64,000 bases of DNA from Barnesiella intestinihominis YIT 11860 (lineage in GTDB: Bacteria; Bacteroidota; Bacteroidia; Bacteroidales; Barnesiellaceae): the NCBI RefSeq assembly GCF_000296465.1, contig NZ_JH815203.1, forward strand, positions 975,453-1,039,452. Direction: 5' to 3'. The notes beneath the pieces were generated by a model, which was given only the letters and a program-made list of their open reading frames with translations, was not told the origin of the DNA and ran no database searches. Below are positions 1 to 8,646 of the stretch, piece after piece. The first letter of the stretch is position 1; every line of letters starts with the position of its first letter. The position numbers and the translations under genes are program-made.

Positions 1-109
1 CTCTGCGCTCTCCTTTCACTATATTTGTAGAATATCGGATGCGGTTCGGCATAGTCAAGCCGAAAATGAAATTTTCGTTTGCCTCTGCGCTCTCCTTTCA
101 CTATATTTG
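1..109 (+). repeat. Promoter-bearing intergenic repeat, copy 1
   Basis: A 27-bp sequence occurs twice as an exact direct repeat at 1-27 and 83-109, and each copy ends in TATATTTG. Between them lies a 20-base block GATGCGGTTCGGCATAGTCA (about 38-57) and a small hairpin at 61-77 (CGAAAAT, GAA, ATTTTCG). The whole arrangement reappears, inverted and diverged, at about 33720-33850. Because both copies sit directly upstream of genes and keep -7 boxes, I read it as a mobile or duplicated promoter cassette. The left end may extend outside the window. Confidence 0.7.
78..109 (+). promoter_or_regulatory. dnaX promoter (Bacteroidetes -33/-7)
   Basis: TTTG at 78-81 and TATATTTG at 102-109 are separated by exactly 20 bp, matching the Bacteroidetes primary sigma-factor consensus. 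The predicted transcription start falls near 116, giving a very short leader before the dnaX ATG at 132. A second TATATTTG lies at 20-27, but its -33 region is at the window edge. Confidence 0.65.
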
Positions 110-131
110 CAAAAGAACTTAGAAAATCTAT

Positions 132-1910
132 ATGGACAATTATATCGTTTCGGCACGAAAATACAGGCCATCGACGTTCCGTTCGGTCGTAGGACAAAAA
201 GCATTGACTCAAACTCTGAAAAATGCGATCGACTCGAACAAACTCGCTCATGCTTATTTGTTTTGCGGCCCTCGCGGCGTAGGGAAAACTTCGTGTGCCC
301 GTATTTTCGCTAAAACAATCAACTGTTTCCACCCGACCGAATCGGGAGAAGCCTGCAACGAATGCGAATCGTGCCGAGCTTTCAACGAACAACGTTCCTA
401 CAACATCATCGAGCTCGATGCCGCCTCGAACAACTCGGTGGACGATATACGCACGCTCATCGACCAAGTGAGGATACCGCCTCAAATAGGCAAATACAAA
501 GTGTTTATCATCGACGAGGTGCACATGCTGTCGGCTGCCGCTTTCAACGCTTTCTTGAAAACGCTGGAAGAACCGCCGCACCATGCTATTTTCATTCTGG
601 CAACTACCGAGAAGCATAAAATATTGCCCACGATTCTGTCGAGATGCCAAGTGTACGACTTCCAACGGATTACCACTACCGACATAGCCGAACATTTACA
701 ATATGTGGCTTCACAAGAGGGTATCACCGCCGAACCGGAGGCCCTGAACATCATCGCCCAAAAAGCCGACGGCGGTATGCGAGATGCTCTCTCGGTATTC
801 GACCAAGTCGTCAGTTTTTCGGGCGGACACATCACCTATAAATCGGTTATCGAAAACCTCAACGTACTGGATTACGAGTACTATTTCAGATTAGTGGATG
901 CTTTCTTGCAAAACAACGTACCGCAGGCGTTGATGATATTCAAAGAAATACGGGACAACGGTTTCGAAGCCCAATTTTTCATCGGCGGACTGAGCCGTCA
1001 TTTCCGCGATCTGCTGGTCAGTAAAGACCCGGTAACCCTCCCCTTGCTCGAAGTGAGCGAATCGGTGGCCAAACGCTATGGCGAACAGGCGGAAAAATGT
1101 ACCTTACCTTTCTTATACCGTGCGATGGAACTGAGCAATCGTTGTGATCTTGACTATCGCATAAGCAACAACAAACAATTTTTGGTGGAGTTGACTCTAA
1201 TACAGATTTGCCAAATCACAAACCCTGTTACTAGCGCTCCCGAAAATCCCCCGTTGCAGAAGATAACGCCGGCTCCCAACGCCGGACAAACGGTAAGCCC
1301 AACGACCCAGACACCAAACACCACGACCTCTCAACAAACGGCAGGAACCACATCGGGAGTTACCCAGACTGCCGAACCTCAGGCTGCATACCGAGCCGCA
1401 ACCATACGGCCTACAACTTTTAAACGGGATATTCCGGCAGCTCCGACGCAAACAAGAAAAGCGGCTCCCCCGACTCGTATCTCTATACATCAGAAACCGG
1501 CAGAATCTGTCGCAGAGGAAAACACATCGACCGTACAAACCGTACTCGATACACCATTCACAGCCGAAGCCCTTACCACAGCTTGGCTGGAATACGCCAA
1601 AACCATACCGACAGAAGTCGTGCTCGTCAATACGATGCAGAGTTGCCGCCCACAGCTCGTCGACCCCAAGAATTTCGTAGTGTCGGTCGATTCCCAAATT
1701 CAAGTGGACCACATCAACGAGCATTTCCACGAATTGATGTCTTTCCTACAAAATGCCTTGAAGAACAACCAGTTCTCCATGCAATTACGTATCAACCAAC
1801 CGGGAGAGAAAGAAATTATTTTCAGTCCGAAAGATGTACTGATGAAGATGATCGAAAAGAATCCCGATATAAAAAACCTATACGACACGTTCGACCTCGA
1901 AATCGCTTGA
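132..1910 (+). CDS. dnaX: DNA polymerase III subunit gamma/tau
   Basis: This is the clamp-loader ATPase that loads the sliding clamp and organises the replicative polymerase in the cytoplasm. The N-terminal AAA+ module is clear: Walker A GPRGVGKT at residues 46-53, a zinc-binding cysteine cluster (C65, C75, C78, C81), Walker B DEVH at 128-131, and the sensor/arginine-finger motif SRC at 170-172. A long Pro/Thr/Gln-rich linker (about 370-500) precedes a tau-type C-terminal domain, a normal layout for Bacteroidetes DnaX at 592 aa. The ATG closely follows a consensus promoter. I saw no obvious gamma-producing frameshift site. It converges with the Lrp-family gene downstream, 62 bp away. Confidence 0.96.
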   Translation: MDNYIVSARKYRPSTFRSVVGQKALTQTLKNAIDSNKLAHAYLFCGPRGVGKTSCARIFAKTINCFHPTESGEACNECESCRAFNEQRSYNIIELDAASNNSVDDIRTLIDQVRIPPQIGKYKVFIIDEVHMLSAAAFNAFLKTLEEPPHHAIFILATTEKHKILPTILSRCQVYDFQRITTTDIAEHLQYVASQEGITAEPEALNIIAQKADGGMRDALSVFDQVVSFSGGHITYKSVIENLNVLDYEYYFRLVDAFLQNNVPQALMIFKEIRDNGFEAQFFIGGLSRHFRDLLVSKDPVTLPLLEVSESVAKRYGEQAEKCTLPFLYRAMELSNRCDLDYRISNNKQFLVELTLIQICQITNPVTSAPENPPLQKITPAPNAGQTVSPTTQTPNTTTSQQTAGTTSGVTQTAEPQAAYRAATIRPTTFKRDIPAAPTQTRKAAPPTRISIHQKPAESVAEENTSTVQTVLDTPFTAEALTTAWLEYAKTIPTEVVLVNTMQSCRPQLVDPKNFVVSVDSQIQVDHINEHFHELMSFLQNALKNNQFSMQLRINQPGEKEIIFSPKDVLMKMIEKNPDIKNLYDTFDLEIA

Positions 1911-1972
1911 CCGTTTACGAGCAAAAGATACGGAAAGGAAAGAAAAAGGCAGCGGGACAACTCATGGAAAAA

Positions 1973-2434
1973 TTAAAGCGGAATGCCATACTCATGCTTC
2001 ACCTCGTCCATGACAAAAGTACTCATGAGCGACCCCATGCTCTCTATCGTACCTAATACATTGATAATAAACTCCTGATAATATTTCATATCGGGAGCAT
2101 GTATTTTGAGCAGGTAATCGTAATCGCCCGAAATGTTGTAACACTCGGTCACTTCCGGGATTTCCCGGACGATGCGGGTAAACTCGGCGGCTATGTCCCG
2201 ATTGAGCCTACGGAGCTTGACGCTACAAAAGACGACGAAACCCCGATTGAGCTTCGCAGGATCGAGCACTGCCACATATTTTTTAATATACCCGTTGGCC
2301 TCCAAACGTTTCACCCGTTCAAAGACAGGTGTAGGCGACAAATTAACTTTTGCCGCCAATTCTTTGGTTGTCAAGCGAGAATTGTTTTGTAAGACTCGCA
2401 ATATCTGCAAATCGGTTTTATCCAATATTTCCAT
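1973..2434 (-). CDS. Lrp/AsnC family transcriptional regulator
   Basis: A 153-aa leucine-responsive-type regulator. The N-terminal winged helix-turn-helix is visible (begins MEILDKTDLQILRVLQ, with LTTKELAAKVNLSPTPVFERV as the helix-turn-helix core), followed by the RAM effector-binding domain containing EVTECYNISGDYDYLL. The start at 2434 is chosen because family members begin with this segment; an upstream in-frame ATG would add 29 unlike residues. It is transcribed away from the O-acetylhomoserine sulfhydrylase gene, across a shared 176-bp intergenic region. It may regulate itself and possibly that neighbour; the second point is inference from the divergent layout. Confidence 0.92.
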   Translation of the reverse strand: MEILDKTDLQILRVLQNNSRLTTKELAAKVNLSPTPVFERVKRLEANGYIKKYVAVLDPAKLNRGFVVFCSVKLRRLNRDIAAEFTRIVREIPEVTECYNISGDYDYLLKIHAPDMKYYQEFIINVLGTIESMGSLMSTFVMDEVKHEYGIPL

Positions 2435-2499
2435 AGAATAGTATTCTTTCGGGGAAGTCCCCAAGATTACAAACGATATATTTACTCTAATAATATCGG

Positions 2500-2516
2500 C
2501 AAATATAGTTATATTT
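2500..2516 (-). promoter_or_regulatory. Leftward -7 box overlapped by AT-rich palindrome
   Basis: CAAATATA at 2500-2507 reads TATATTTG on the minus strand, a perfect -7 box for the Lrp-family gene whose start is about 65 bp away. The box is overlapped by an inverted repeat, AAATATA-GT-TATATTT (2501-2516). AT-rich imperfect palindromes are typical Lrp/AsnC operators, so autoregulation is plausible. Confidence 0.5.
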
Positions 2517-2534
2517 TCCATATTTATAAAAATT

Positions 2535-2566
2535 CTTGTTCGATATATCTACAATATATAGCTTTG
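2535..2566 (+). promoter_or_regulatory. Promoter of the O-acetylhomoserine sulfhydrylase gene
   Basis: TAGCTTTG at 2559-2566 fits the TAnnTTTG -7 consensus. CTTG at 2535-2538, exactly 20 bp upstream, is a three-of-four match to the -33 TTTG. The predicted start near 2573 gives a leader of roughly 38 nt. Confidence 0.55.
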
Positions 2567-2610
2567 TACAGGACAAACAAATAGATATTTCAATAAAAAA
2601 ACGAACGATA

Positions 2611-3897
2611 ATGGCACAGAAAAAATTGCATTTCGAGACCTTGCAGCTTCATGTAGGACAGGAACAACCCGACCCCACAACCGATGCAAGAGCCGTCCCT
2701 ATTTATCAAACGACTTCTTATGTATTCCATAATTCGGCTCATGCCGCCGCCCGATTCGAATTGAAAGATGCCGGCAATATCTATGGCAGATTAACCAACC
2801 CGACCCAAAATGTACTGGAAGAACGTCTCGCCGCACTGGAAGGCGGAGTGGCCGCCCTTGCCGTCGCTTCGGGCGCAGCCGCCGTCACTTACGCTTTTCA
2901 AAACATTACTTGTGCCGGCGACCATATTGTCGCTGCCAAGACGATCTATGGCGGGACCTATAATTTGCTGGATCATACCCTACCTGCTTACGGCGTGACG
3001 GCAACGTTCGTCGATCCTGCCGACTTGTCGAATTTCGAGAAAGCCATACGTCCGAACACGAAAGCTGTTTTTATCGAGACTCTGGGTAACCCCAACTCGA
3101 ACATCATCGACATCGATGCCGTAGCCGAGATAGCCCACCGCCACAACATACCGCTCATTATCGACAACACGTTCGGTACGCCCTATCTGATACGCCCTAT
3201 CGAACATGGAGCAGACATCGTCGTACACTCGGCGACGAAATTTATCGGAGGCCACGGCACATCGTTGGGAGGTATAATCGTCGATTCGGGCAAATTCGAC
3301 TGGACGGCTTCGGGTAAATTTCCCCAATTGAGCGAACCCGACCCCAGTTATCACGGTATCCGATTCACCCAAGCCGCCGGAGCAGCCGCATACGTCACCC
3401 GCATACGCGCCGTTATCCTACGCGACACCGGAGCAGCCATCAGCCCCTTCAACGCATTCCTGCTTTTACAGGGATTGGAGACCCTCTCCCTGCGCGTGGA
3501 ACGTCATGTAGAAAACGCCTTGAAAGTAGTGGACTTTTTGTCCCGACACCCGAAAGTAAAACGGGTAAACCACCCGGCTTTGCCCGACCACCCCGACCAT
3601 GCATTGTACGAACGGTATTTCCCACAGGGAGCCGGTTCGATTTTCACTTTCGAGATAAAAGGGGGTACAGAAGAAGCCCATCGTTTTATCGACAACCTGA
3701 AAATCTTTTCACTGCTCGCCAATGTCGCCGACGTGAAATCGTTGGTCATTCACCCGGCTTCGACTACCCATTCTCAACTTACCGACCAAGAAAAAGAAGA
3801 ACAGGAAATTTTCCCCGGCACGGTGCGCCTCTCCATAGGAACCGAACATATCGACGACCTCATCGACGATTTGAAACAAGCGTTGGAAAAAGTATAA
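2611..3897 (+). CDS. metY: O-acetylhomoserine sulfhydrylase (Cys/Met metabolism PLP enzyme)
   Basis: A 428-aa cytoplasmic PLP-dependent enzyme of the Cys/Met metabolism family. It is expected to join O-acetylhomoserine with sulfide (or methanethiol) to give homocysteine or methionine. Hallmarks are the N-terminal [18 protein letters not shown] and [10 protein letters not shown] segments, the PLP-stacking region, and the Schiff-base lysine in [11 protein letters not shown] (about K210), plus the C-terminal [19 protein letters not shown] stretch shared by OAH sulfhydrylases. The start [16 protein letters not shown] is chosen over an in-frame ATG 75 bp upstream because that extension lies in the promoter/leader. 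It diverges from an Lrp-family regulator and ends at a strong hairpin. OAH versus other acyl-homoserine specificity cannot be settled by sequence alone. Confidence 0.93.
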   Translation: MAQKKLHFETLQLHVGQEQPDPTTDARAVPIYQTTSYVFHNSAHAAARFELKDAGNIYGRLTNPTQNVLEERLAALEGGVAALAVASGAAAVTYAFQNITCAGDHIVAAKTIYGGTYNLLDHTLPAYGVTATFVDPADLSNFEKAIRPNTKAVFIETLGNPNSNIIDIDAVAEIAHRHNIPLIIDNTFGTPYLIRPIEHGADIVVHSATKFIGGHGTSLGGIIVDSGKFDWTASGKFPQLSEPDPSYHGIRFTQAAGAAAYVTRIRAVILRDTGAAISPFNAFLLLQGLETLSLRVERHVENALKVVDFLSRHPKVKRVNHPALPDHPDHALYERYFPQGAGSIFTFEIKGGTEEAHRFIDNLKIFSLLANVADVKSLVIHPASTTHSQLTDQEKEEQEIFPGTVRLSIGTEHIDDLIDDLKQALEKV

Positions 3898-3922
3898 TTA
3901 TAAATCAAAATCATAACGCGCC

Positions 3923-3959
3923 GAAACGTCCCCGCCCGATATACGGGCAGGGACGTTTC
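3923..3959. terminator. Strong hairpin downstream of metY
   Basis: A 16-bp stem (3923-3938 with 3944-3959) has one mismatch and a 5-nt ATATA loop. The arms are GAAACGTCCCCGCCCG and its near-complement. There is no long U-run, but the stem is very stable and sits 26 bp after the metY stop. Confidence 0.7.
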
Positions 3960-4248
3960 AAGTCTTATATCACCCCTTTTCACGGGTATCAATCACACAC
4001 CTTCACTTAAAAACCGTTCTTATTTTTTTACGAGAAGTATCACACAAGCAATAAATATGTTATCTTTGTAGTAAAGCCAAAATATTCTATCCCATACAAA
4101 AGGGGATAAAAATGTCGCTTTAAGTTTTTGAAAACACAAATACCGTAATCGATTCTTCACAAACCTATCCTCTTTTCGAGTTATGCCCGCTTTATATAGT
4201 TATCACAAAACACAGTTTAAAGAATAATTTATTTTAGAATCTACCGAT
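3960..4248 (+). promoter_or_regulatory. Intergenic region with -7 box for the metallophosphoesterase
   Basis: This stretch holds no gene that I can support. TATCTTTG at 4061-4068 is a perfect -7 box pointing towards the gene at 4249, but no clear TTTG lies about 20 bp upstream. If used, it gives a leader of roughly 170 nt, in which I see no recognisable riboswitch. Confidence 0.4.
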
Positions 4249-5424
4249 ATGACAAAGAAATCAATCATTGCAATAGTCGCAGGGATAGTCTTTCCCCTTT
4301 ACGCCATAGCCGGACAGCCCTCAGCCCAAATTACTCACGGCCCCTATTTACAGAATCTGTCCGAAGATGAAGTAACAGTCGTGTGGACCACCGATAAGCC
4401 TTGCAAATCGTGGGTGGAATTTAGCAAAAAGGAGGCCGGGAAAAGTTTCTACTCCCAACCGCCACGAAAAGCCTATGCCTCACAAGACGGGTTATATTGT
4501 GTCGACACGCTGCACCGGGTGACGGTCAAAGGACTCGAAAAAAATACGACCTATTTTTACAGAGTATTGTCGCAAGAAGTGAAAGAATTGCGGGCCTACC
4601 GTCCTGTTATGGGTTCCGTAGTATCCACCGACATCTGGAAAAAACCGTTGACCTTCACGACTCTCGACAACCATCGAGAAACCCTGTCAATGGTTATGGT
4701 CAACGACATACATGGGAATAACGAATTGCAAAAGAAACTACTGGGCATGGCTCCGCCACAGGACTTCGACATGGTACTTTTCTGCGGAGACATGTGTAGC
4801 CACATCAACCGGCAAAACGACATATTTACCAGCTTCCTCAACACCTCCATCGAGTTGTTCGCTACCCAAAAGCCATTCGTGTACGCAAGAGGCAATCACG
4901 AAACCCGCGGAGCATATGCCCGCAACTTCTCCCGATACTTCGCCGGCCCCAACGGTAAATTCTATTATGCTTTCACCTATGGACCCGTTCGCTTCATCGT
5001 GTTGGACTGCGGTGAAGACAAACCTGACACCGATGTGGAATACTCTGGACTGATAGACTTCGACAGTTATATGCTCGAACAAAAGGATTGGCTGTCTCGG
5101 GAGATAGACAACCCAGAGTTCAAGAACGCCTCCTACCGTGTGGTTATCTCACATATGCCTTTCACGAAAGGCGGTTGGTACGGTTCCGAACGGCTGCGGG
5201 AACAACTACTGCCCTTATTGGAACAGGCACAAATAGATCTAATGTTGAGCGGTCACGAGCACGCATTCGGATTTACCGACAAAGGAAATGCGGCCTCCTT
5301 CCCCATCATCGTGAACTCGAACAACTCGGTATTGACCTTGTTTGCCTCAAACCATTCATTGAAGGTTCAAGTAAAACAGGAAGACGGAAAAATCCTGTTA
5401 GAAAAAGAATTTCAGAAACAATAA
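4249..5424 (+). CDS. Secreted metallophosphoesterase (purple-acid-phosphatase-like layout)
   Basis: A 391-aa exported calcineurin-like phosphoesterase. A signal peptide covers about residues 1-22. A fibronectin/PAP-type beta domain (about 25-140) precedes the catalytic domain. The dinuclear metal ligands appear in order: NDIHGN, CGDMCSH, GNHETRG, SHMPF and SGHEHAF. The family hydrolyses phosphomonoesters or diesters; the substrate cannot be told. It is a single gene between a putative promoter and a strong bidirectional terminator shared with thrC, so it appears monocistronic. No lipobox or T9SS tail is seen, so a periplasmic location is most likely. Confidence 0.88.
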   Translation: MTKKSIIAIVAGIVFPLYAIAGQPSAQITHGPYLQNLSEDEVTVVWTTDKPCKSWVEFSKKEAGKSFYSQPPRKAYASQDGLYCVDTLHRVTVKGLEKNTTYFYRVLSQEVKELRAYRPVMGSVVSTDIWKKPLTFTTLDNHRETLSMVMVNDIHGNNELQKKLLGMAPPQDFDMVLFCGDMCSHINRQNDIFTSFLNTSIELFATQKPFVYARGNHETRGAYARNFSRYFAGPNGKFYYAFTYGPVRFIVLDCGEDKPDTDVEYSGLIDFDSYMLEQKDWLSREIDNPEFKNASYRVVISHMPFTKGGWYGSERLREQLLPLLEQAQIDLMLSGHEHAFGFTDKGNAASFPIIVNSNNSVLTLFASNHSLKVQVKQEDGKILLEKEFQKQ

Positions 5425-5438
5425 TAATATAGTCATAT

Positions 5439-5478
5439 AAATCAAACAGCCGGGGAAAATTTCCCGGCTGTTTGATTT
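5439..5478. terminator. Bidirectional terminator between phosphoesterase gene and thrC
   Basis: A perfect 16-bp inverted repeat (5439-5454 with 5463-5478; arms AAATCAAACAGCCGGG and complement) surrounds a GAAAATTT loop. Its A-rich left flank and T-rich right arm serve both strands. It separates two convergent genes. Confidence 0.85.
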
Positions 5479-5492
5479 ACGTAACAGAACCT

Positions 5493-6800
5493 TTATTGCT
5501 GATTGAGCAAAAAGTGCTTGAAAGCGTTGAAGCCGACCGGCATAAGGATACTTTGTTTTTCGCCCTGCATAAAGACTTGCAGTTTTTCGGGAACCGAAAT
5601 CGTCTCGCCAACAGCGGATTCGACCGTTTCGAGAAATTTAGCCGGATGTGCCGTTTCGAGACAGATACCTGTCTCGCCGGGCTGTAATCCGTCGACTAAC
5701 GCCTGATAACCACAGGCTCCATGAGGATCGAGCAAGTATCGTTCGTTACGGAAAGTTTCGCTCATCGTTCGACGAATCTGTTCATCGGTGTAACTTACCC
5801 CGCTTACCTCGGCACAAATCGCATCGTGCGAGCCTCCGTACAAATCGAGTATTCGCGCGAAATTACTGGGATCACCCACGTCCATCGCATTAGCGATAGT
5901 GGCGACCGAAGGCCGCGGCGTATAAACTCCCGTACGCAGGTATTGCAAAAATACATCGTTGCGATTGTTGGCCGCAATGAACCGTTTCACAGGCAGTCCC
6001 ATGCGTTTAGCCATCAAACCGGCAGTAATATTGCCGAAATTTCCGCTGGGCACACTGAACACGACTTCTTCGGGCTTCCCGACTAACCCGCACAACTGCG
6101 CATAGGCGTAAAAATAATAGAACGACTGGGGCAGGAAACGGGCCACGTTGATAGAATTGGCAGAGGTAAGATAGAGTTTCTCGTTCAGCTCCTTATCCAT
6201 AAAGGCATTCTTCACCAATGCCTGACAATCATCGAATGTACCGCTCACTTCCAATGCCGTAATGTTGCGACCGAGTGTGGTAAACTGCTTTTCCTGTATC
6301 TCGCTGACTTTCCCTTGCGGATAAAGCACGAATACTTTTACACCCGGAACATCTAAAAATCCATTTGCCACGGCACTGCCCGTATCGCCAGATGTAGCTA
6401 CCAACACATTGACCTGCCGCTCGCCCTCCTGTTTATTGAAATAGGCGAGTAACCGAGCCATGAAGCGCGCCCCCACATCTTTAAATGCCAACGTGGGTCC
6501 GTGAAAAAGTTCCAAACTATACCGGTTATCGGCCACCTTCACCAACGGAATATCGAAGTTGAGCGTCTCGTCGACAATCTCTTTCAATTTACCGGCTTCC
6601 ACATCTTCCCCGAAAAAGGCCTCGGCCACGACAAAAGAAATTTCGCGCAAGGTCATCTCTTTCATATTTTGGTAAAATGCCGGGGGAAACCGGCGAATCA
6701 CCTCAGGCATGAAAAGCCCCCTATCTGCTGCCAATCCTCTCACCACTGCTTCGCGGAGGGAAACCGGCGAAGTTTTTCTATTCGTACTGTAAAATTGCAT
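5493..6800 (-). CDS. thrC: Threonine synthase
   Basis: A 435-aa PLP enzyme converting O-phosphohomoserine to threonine, the last step of the pathway. It begins MQFYSTNRKTSPVSLREAV, the typical N-terminus. The PLP lysine lies in HGPTLAFKDVGARFM and the phosphate-binding loop in ATSGDTGSAVANGF; SVPSGNFGNI is also present. It is the last gene of the leftward thrA / YdeI-like / apgM-like / thrC operon, 14 bp after the preceding gene, and is followed by the strong terminator at 5439-5478. Confidence 0.96.
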   Translation of the reverse strand: MQFYSTNRKTSPVSLREAVVRGLAADRGLFMPEVIRRFPPAFYQNMKEMTLREISFVVAEAFFGEDVEAGKLKEIVDETLNFDIPLVKVADNRYSLELFHGPTLAFKDVGARFMARLLAYFNKQEGERQVNVLVATSGDTGSAVANGFLDVPGVKVFVLYPQGKVSEIQEKQFTTLGRNITALEVSGTFDDCQALVKNAFMDKELNEKLYLTSANSINVARFLPQSFYYFYAYAQLCGLVGKPEEVVFSVPSGNFGNITAGLMAKRMGLPVKRFIAANNRNDVFLQYLRTGVYTPRPSVATIANAMDVGDPSNFARILDLYGGSHDAICAEVSGVSYTDEQIRRTMSETFRNERYLLDPHGACGYQALVDGLQPGETGICLETAHPAKFLETVESAVGETISVPEKLQVFMQGEKQSILMPVGFNAFKHFLLNQQ

Positions 6801-6814
6801 CGCTCTTTTCTATT

Positions 6815-8026
6815 TTAATTTTTCCGAAAGAACTCTTTTATAAACTGCTCTCCTACCAGCACCCCATAAGCGCCGCCGGCTACATCGGACTCGCTGTACC
6901 GGGTGACTCCGTCGGGCTCCACCCCAGATTTGTAAATCACAAACGGGACAGGCTCGGCCGTGTGAGTGCGCAACCGGCAAGGGGTGGGATGATCGGGCAA
7001 CAAGGCTATCGTCACCGAATCGTTCATTCGAGATACGGCATCAATGAGCGGTTTTAAAACCCGACGATCGAGATATTCGACCGTGCGAACTTTCAAATCG
7101 ACATCGCCTTCATGCCCGGCTTCATCGCTGGCTTCGATATGCAAATATACAAAATCGTGCGTATGTAATGCCTCGATCGCCGCTTGAACTTTACCCTCGT
7201 AATTGGTATCATACAAACCGGTCGCTCCCTCGACTTCGACAGGCCGCAGACCGGCATATACCCCGATACCCCGAATAAGATCTACCGCCGAAATGACAAC
7301 GCCGCTCTTTATCCCATAACGCTCGGCCAGTGTCTCCATACGGGGCTTATAACCGGGAGACCACGGCCAGATGCTGTTCGCCGGATCTTTACCTTCGGCG
7401 ACACGCTTCCGATTGACCGGATGCGACGGCAGAATCTGTTGCGAACGCAATATCAACTCGTTCAGACGATCGGCTGTCGGAACGGCTTCGGGAACGAGGG
7501 AACGAACCATTACCTCACGAAAAAGCGTACCGGGAACATCGTGCGGAGGAGTACAGTCTACTCGCTTGTCTCCGCCTTTCAACTTCAACAGATGCCGATA
7601 CGAAACGCCTCGAAAGAAATTGGCATCCTCACCTCCCAATTCTTTCTGTAAAAAATCGATTAATTCGGCAGCTTCGGCCGTAGAGATATGTCCTGCCGAA
7701 TGATTCTTGATACGACCGTTTTCGATACAGACGAGATTACAGCGCATCGCCATCTCGCCCGACTCTATATCGACTCCCATACTCGCCGCTTCCAACGAGC
7801 CTCGACCCTCGAACACCCGGTCGAGGTCGTAACCCAATACCGACAAATTGGCGATTTCGCTACCGGGGTGATAACCATCGGGGACTGTCTTCAACAAACC
7901 ACAACGACCATGAGCTGCCAACCAGTCCATAGCCGGAGTATCGGCCGCCTGCAAAGGCGTTCGTCCACCCAATTTCCCGATGGGTTCGTCGGCCATACCG
8001 TCGCCCAAAACAATGATATATTTCAT
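6815..8026 (-). CDS. ApgM-like protein, proposed homoserine kinase
   Basis: A 403-aa member of the alkaline-phosphatase-superfamily, cofactor-independent phosphoglycerate mutase group (archaeal ApgM/COG3635 type). Visible motifs are VLGDGMADEP at the N-terminus, the catalytic serine region GSEIANLSVLGYD, DEAGHEGDVD, LLPDHPTP and RTHTAEPVPF, which supply the metal ligands. A subgroup found in threonine operons lacking ThrB is annotated in family databases as a proposed homoserine kinase. Here it sits between thrA and thrC, 14 bp upstream of thrC, and no GHMP-type thrB is in the operon. I therefore infer that it makes O-phosphohomoserine; phosphoglycerate mutase activity remains the alternative. 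Confidence 0.85.
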   Translation of the reverse strand: MKYIIVLGDGMADEPIGKLGGRTPLQAADTPAMDWLAAHGRCGLLKTVPDGYHPGSEIANLSVLGYDLDRVFEGRGSLEAASMGVDIESGEMAMRCNLVCIENGRIKNHSAGHISTAEAAELIDFLQKELGGEDANFFRGVSYRHLLKLKGGDKRVDCTPPHDVPGTLFREVMVRSLVPEAVPTADRLNELILRSQQILPSHPVNRKRVAEGKDPANSIWPWSPGYKPRMETLAERYGIKSGVVISAVDLIRGIGVYAGLRPVEVEGATGLYDTNYEGKVQAAIEALHTHDFVYLHIEASDEAGHEGDVDLKVRTVEYLDRRVLKPLIDAVSRMNDSVTIALLPDHPTPCRLRTHTAEPVPFVIYKSGVEPDGVTRYSESDVAGGAYGVLVGEQFIKEFFRKN

Positions 8027-8040
8027 AGGCCCTTTGTTTT

Positions 8041-8634
8041 TTATTTATTCTCATATATCTGCGACAGTCTTCCATTGTCGTTCCACTCGCCGTACATCTT
8101 GTTTCGACAAGTAAACCGGATAAATTTGTCCAAACGTCGCCGATACAAATCCGAATTATTTCTTTTCATTTGTATATTTCCTATTTTCACCCGCTTATAA
8201 AGCTCCGGAAACCGAGAGAAATTATCCATCGCCACAGGGTGTTTCCGCAGCTCTTCGACGATAATATCGTCTATCGTAAATTCCGTTTCAAGCAAATAGG
8301 GAAAAACCGCCCTTCCCGCATCAGTCATCGTCCCTTCCCGTTCGAGATACCTGAAACGAGCCTTGTTGAGCTCGGTCCAATTGCTTCCTTTTTTACGGGG
8401 AGTGAGCCGTTGCAACATCTTGTCGCCGACCCGCTTACAAGTAGAATCGATCCAGCCGAAACATAGCGCCTCATAGACAACGTCCAAATAGGGTAACCCG
8501 CAAGTGTGCACCCGATCGGAACGACAACACACTATCCAGACTTCATCGCAAGAATCGTGATTCTCGCTCAGCCAAGCCCGCAGCTGCTCTCTGGAACCGA
8601 CATTCAACTCATTACTTATTTCCATGCTTCGCAC
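8041..8634 (-). CDS. YdeI/OmdA-like protein in the threonine operon
   Basis: A 197-aa cytoplasmic protein resembling the YdeI/OmpD-associated (OmdA) family. Family-like features are REQLRAWLSENHDSCDEVWI, a LPYLDVVYEALCFGWIDSTCK block and TPRKKGSNWTELN, followed by a helical C-terminal half. The function of the family is poorly defined; some relatives are linked to bacteriocin or polymyxin resistance. A start three residues later (MEISNEL) is equally possible. It sits 14 bp from the apgM-like gene and 12 bp from thrA, so it is co-transcribed with threonine genes. This looks like hitch-hiking or an unrecognised link; nothing in the sequence ties it to threonine synthesis. Confidence 0.8.
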   Translation of the reverse strand: MRSMEISNELNVGSREQLRAWLSENHDSCDEVWIVCCRSDRVHTCGLPYLDVVYEALCFGWIDSTCKRVGDKMLQRLTPRKKGSNWTELNKARFRYLEREGTMTDAGRAVFPYLLETEFTIDDIIVEELRKHPVAMDNFSRFPELYKRVKIGNIQMKRNNSDLYRRRLDKFIRFTCRNKMYGEWNDNGRLSQIYENK

Positions 8635-8646
8635 TCGTTATAACCC

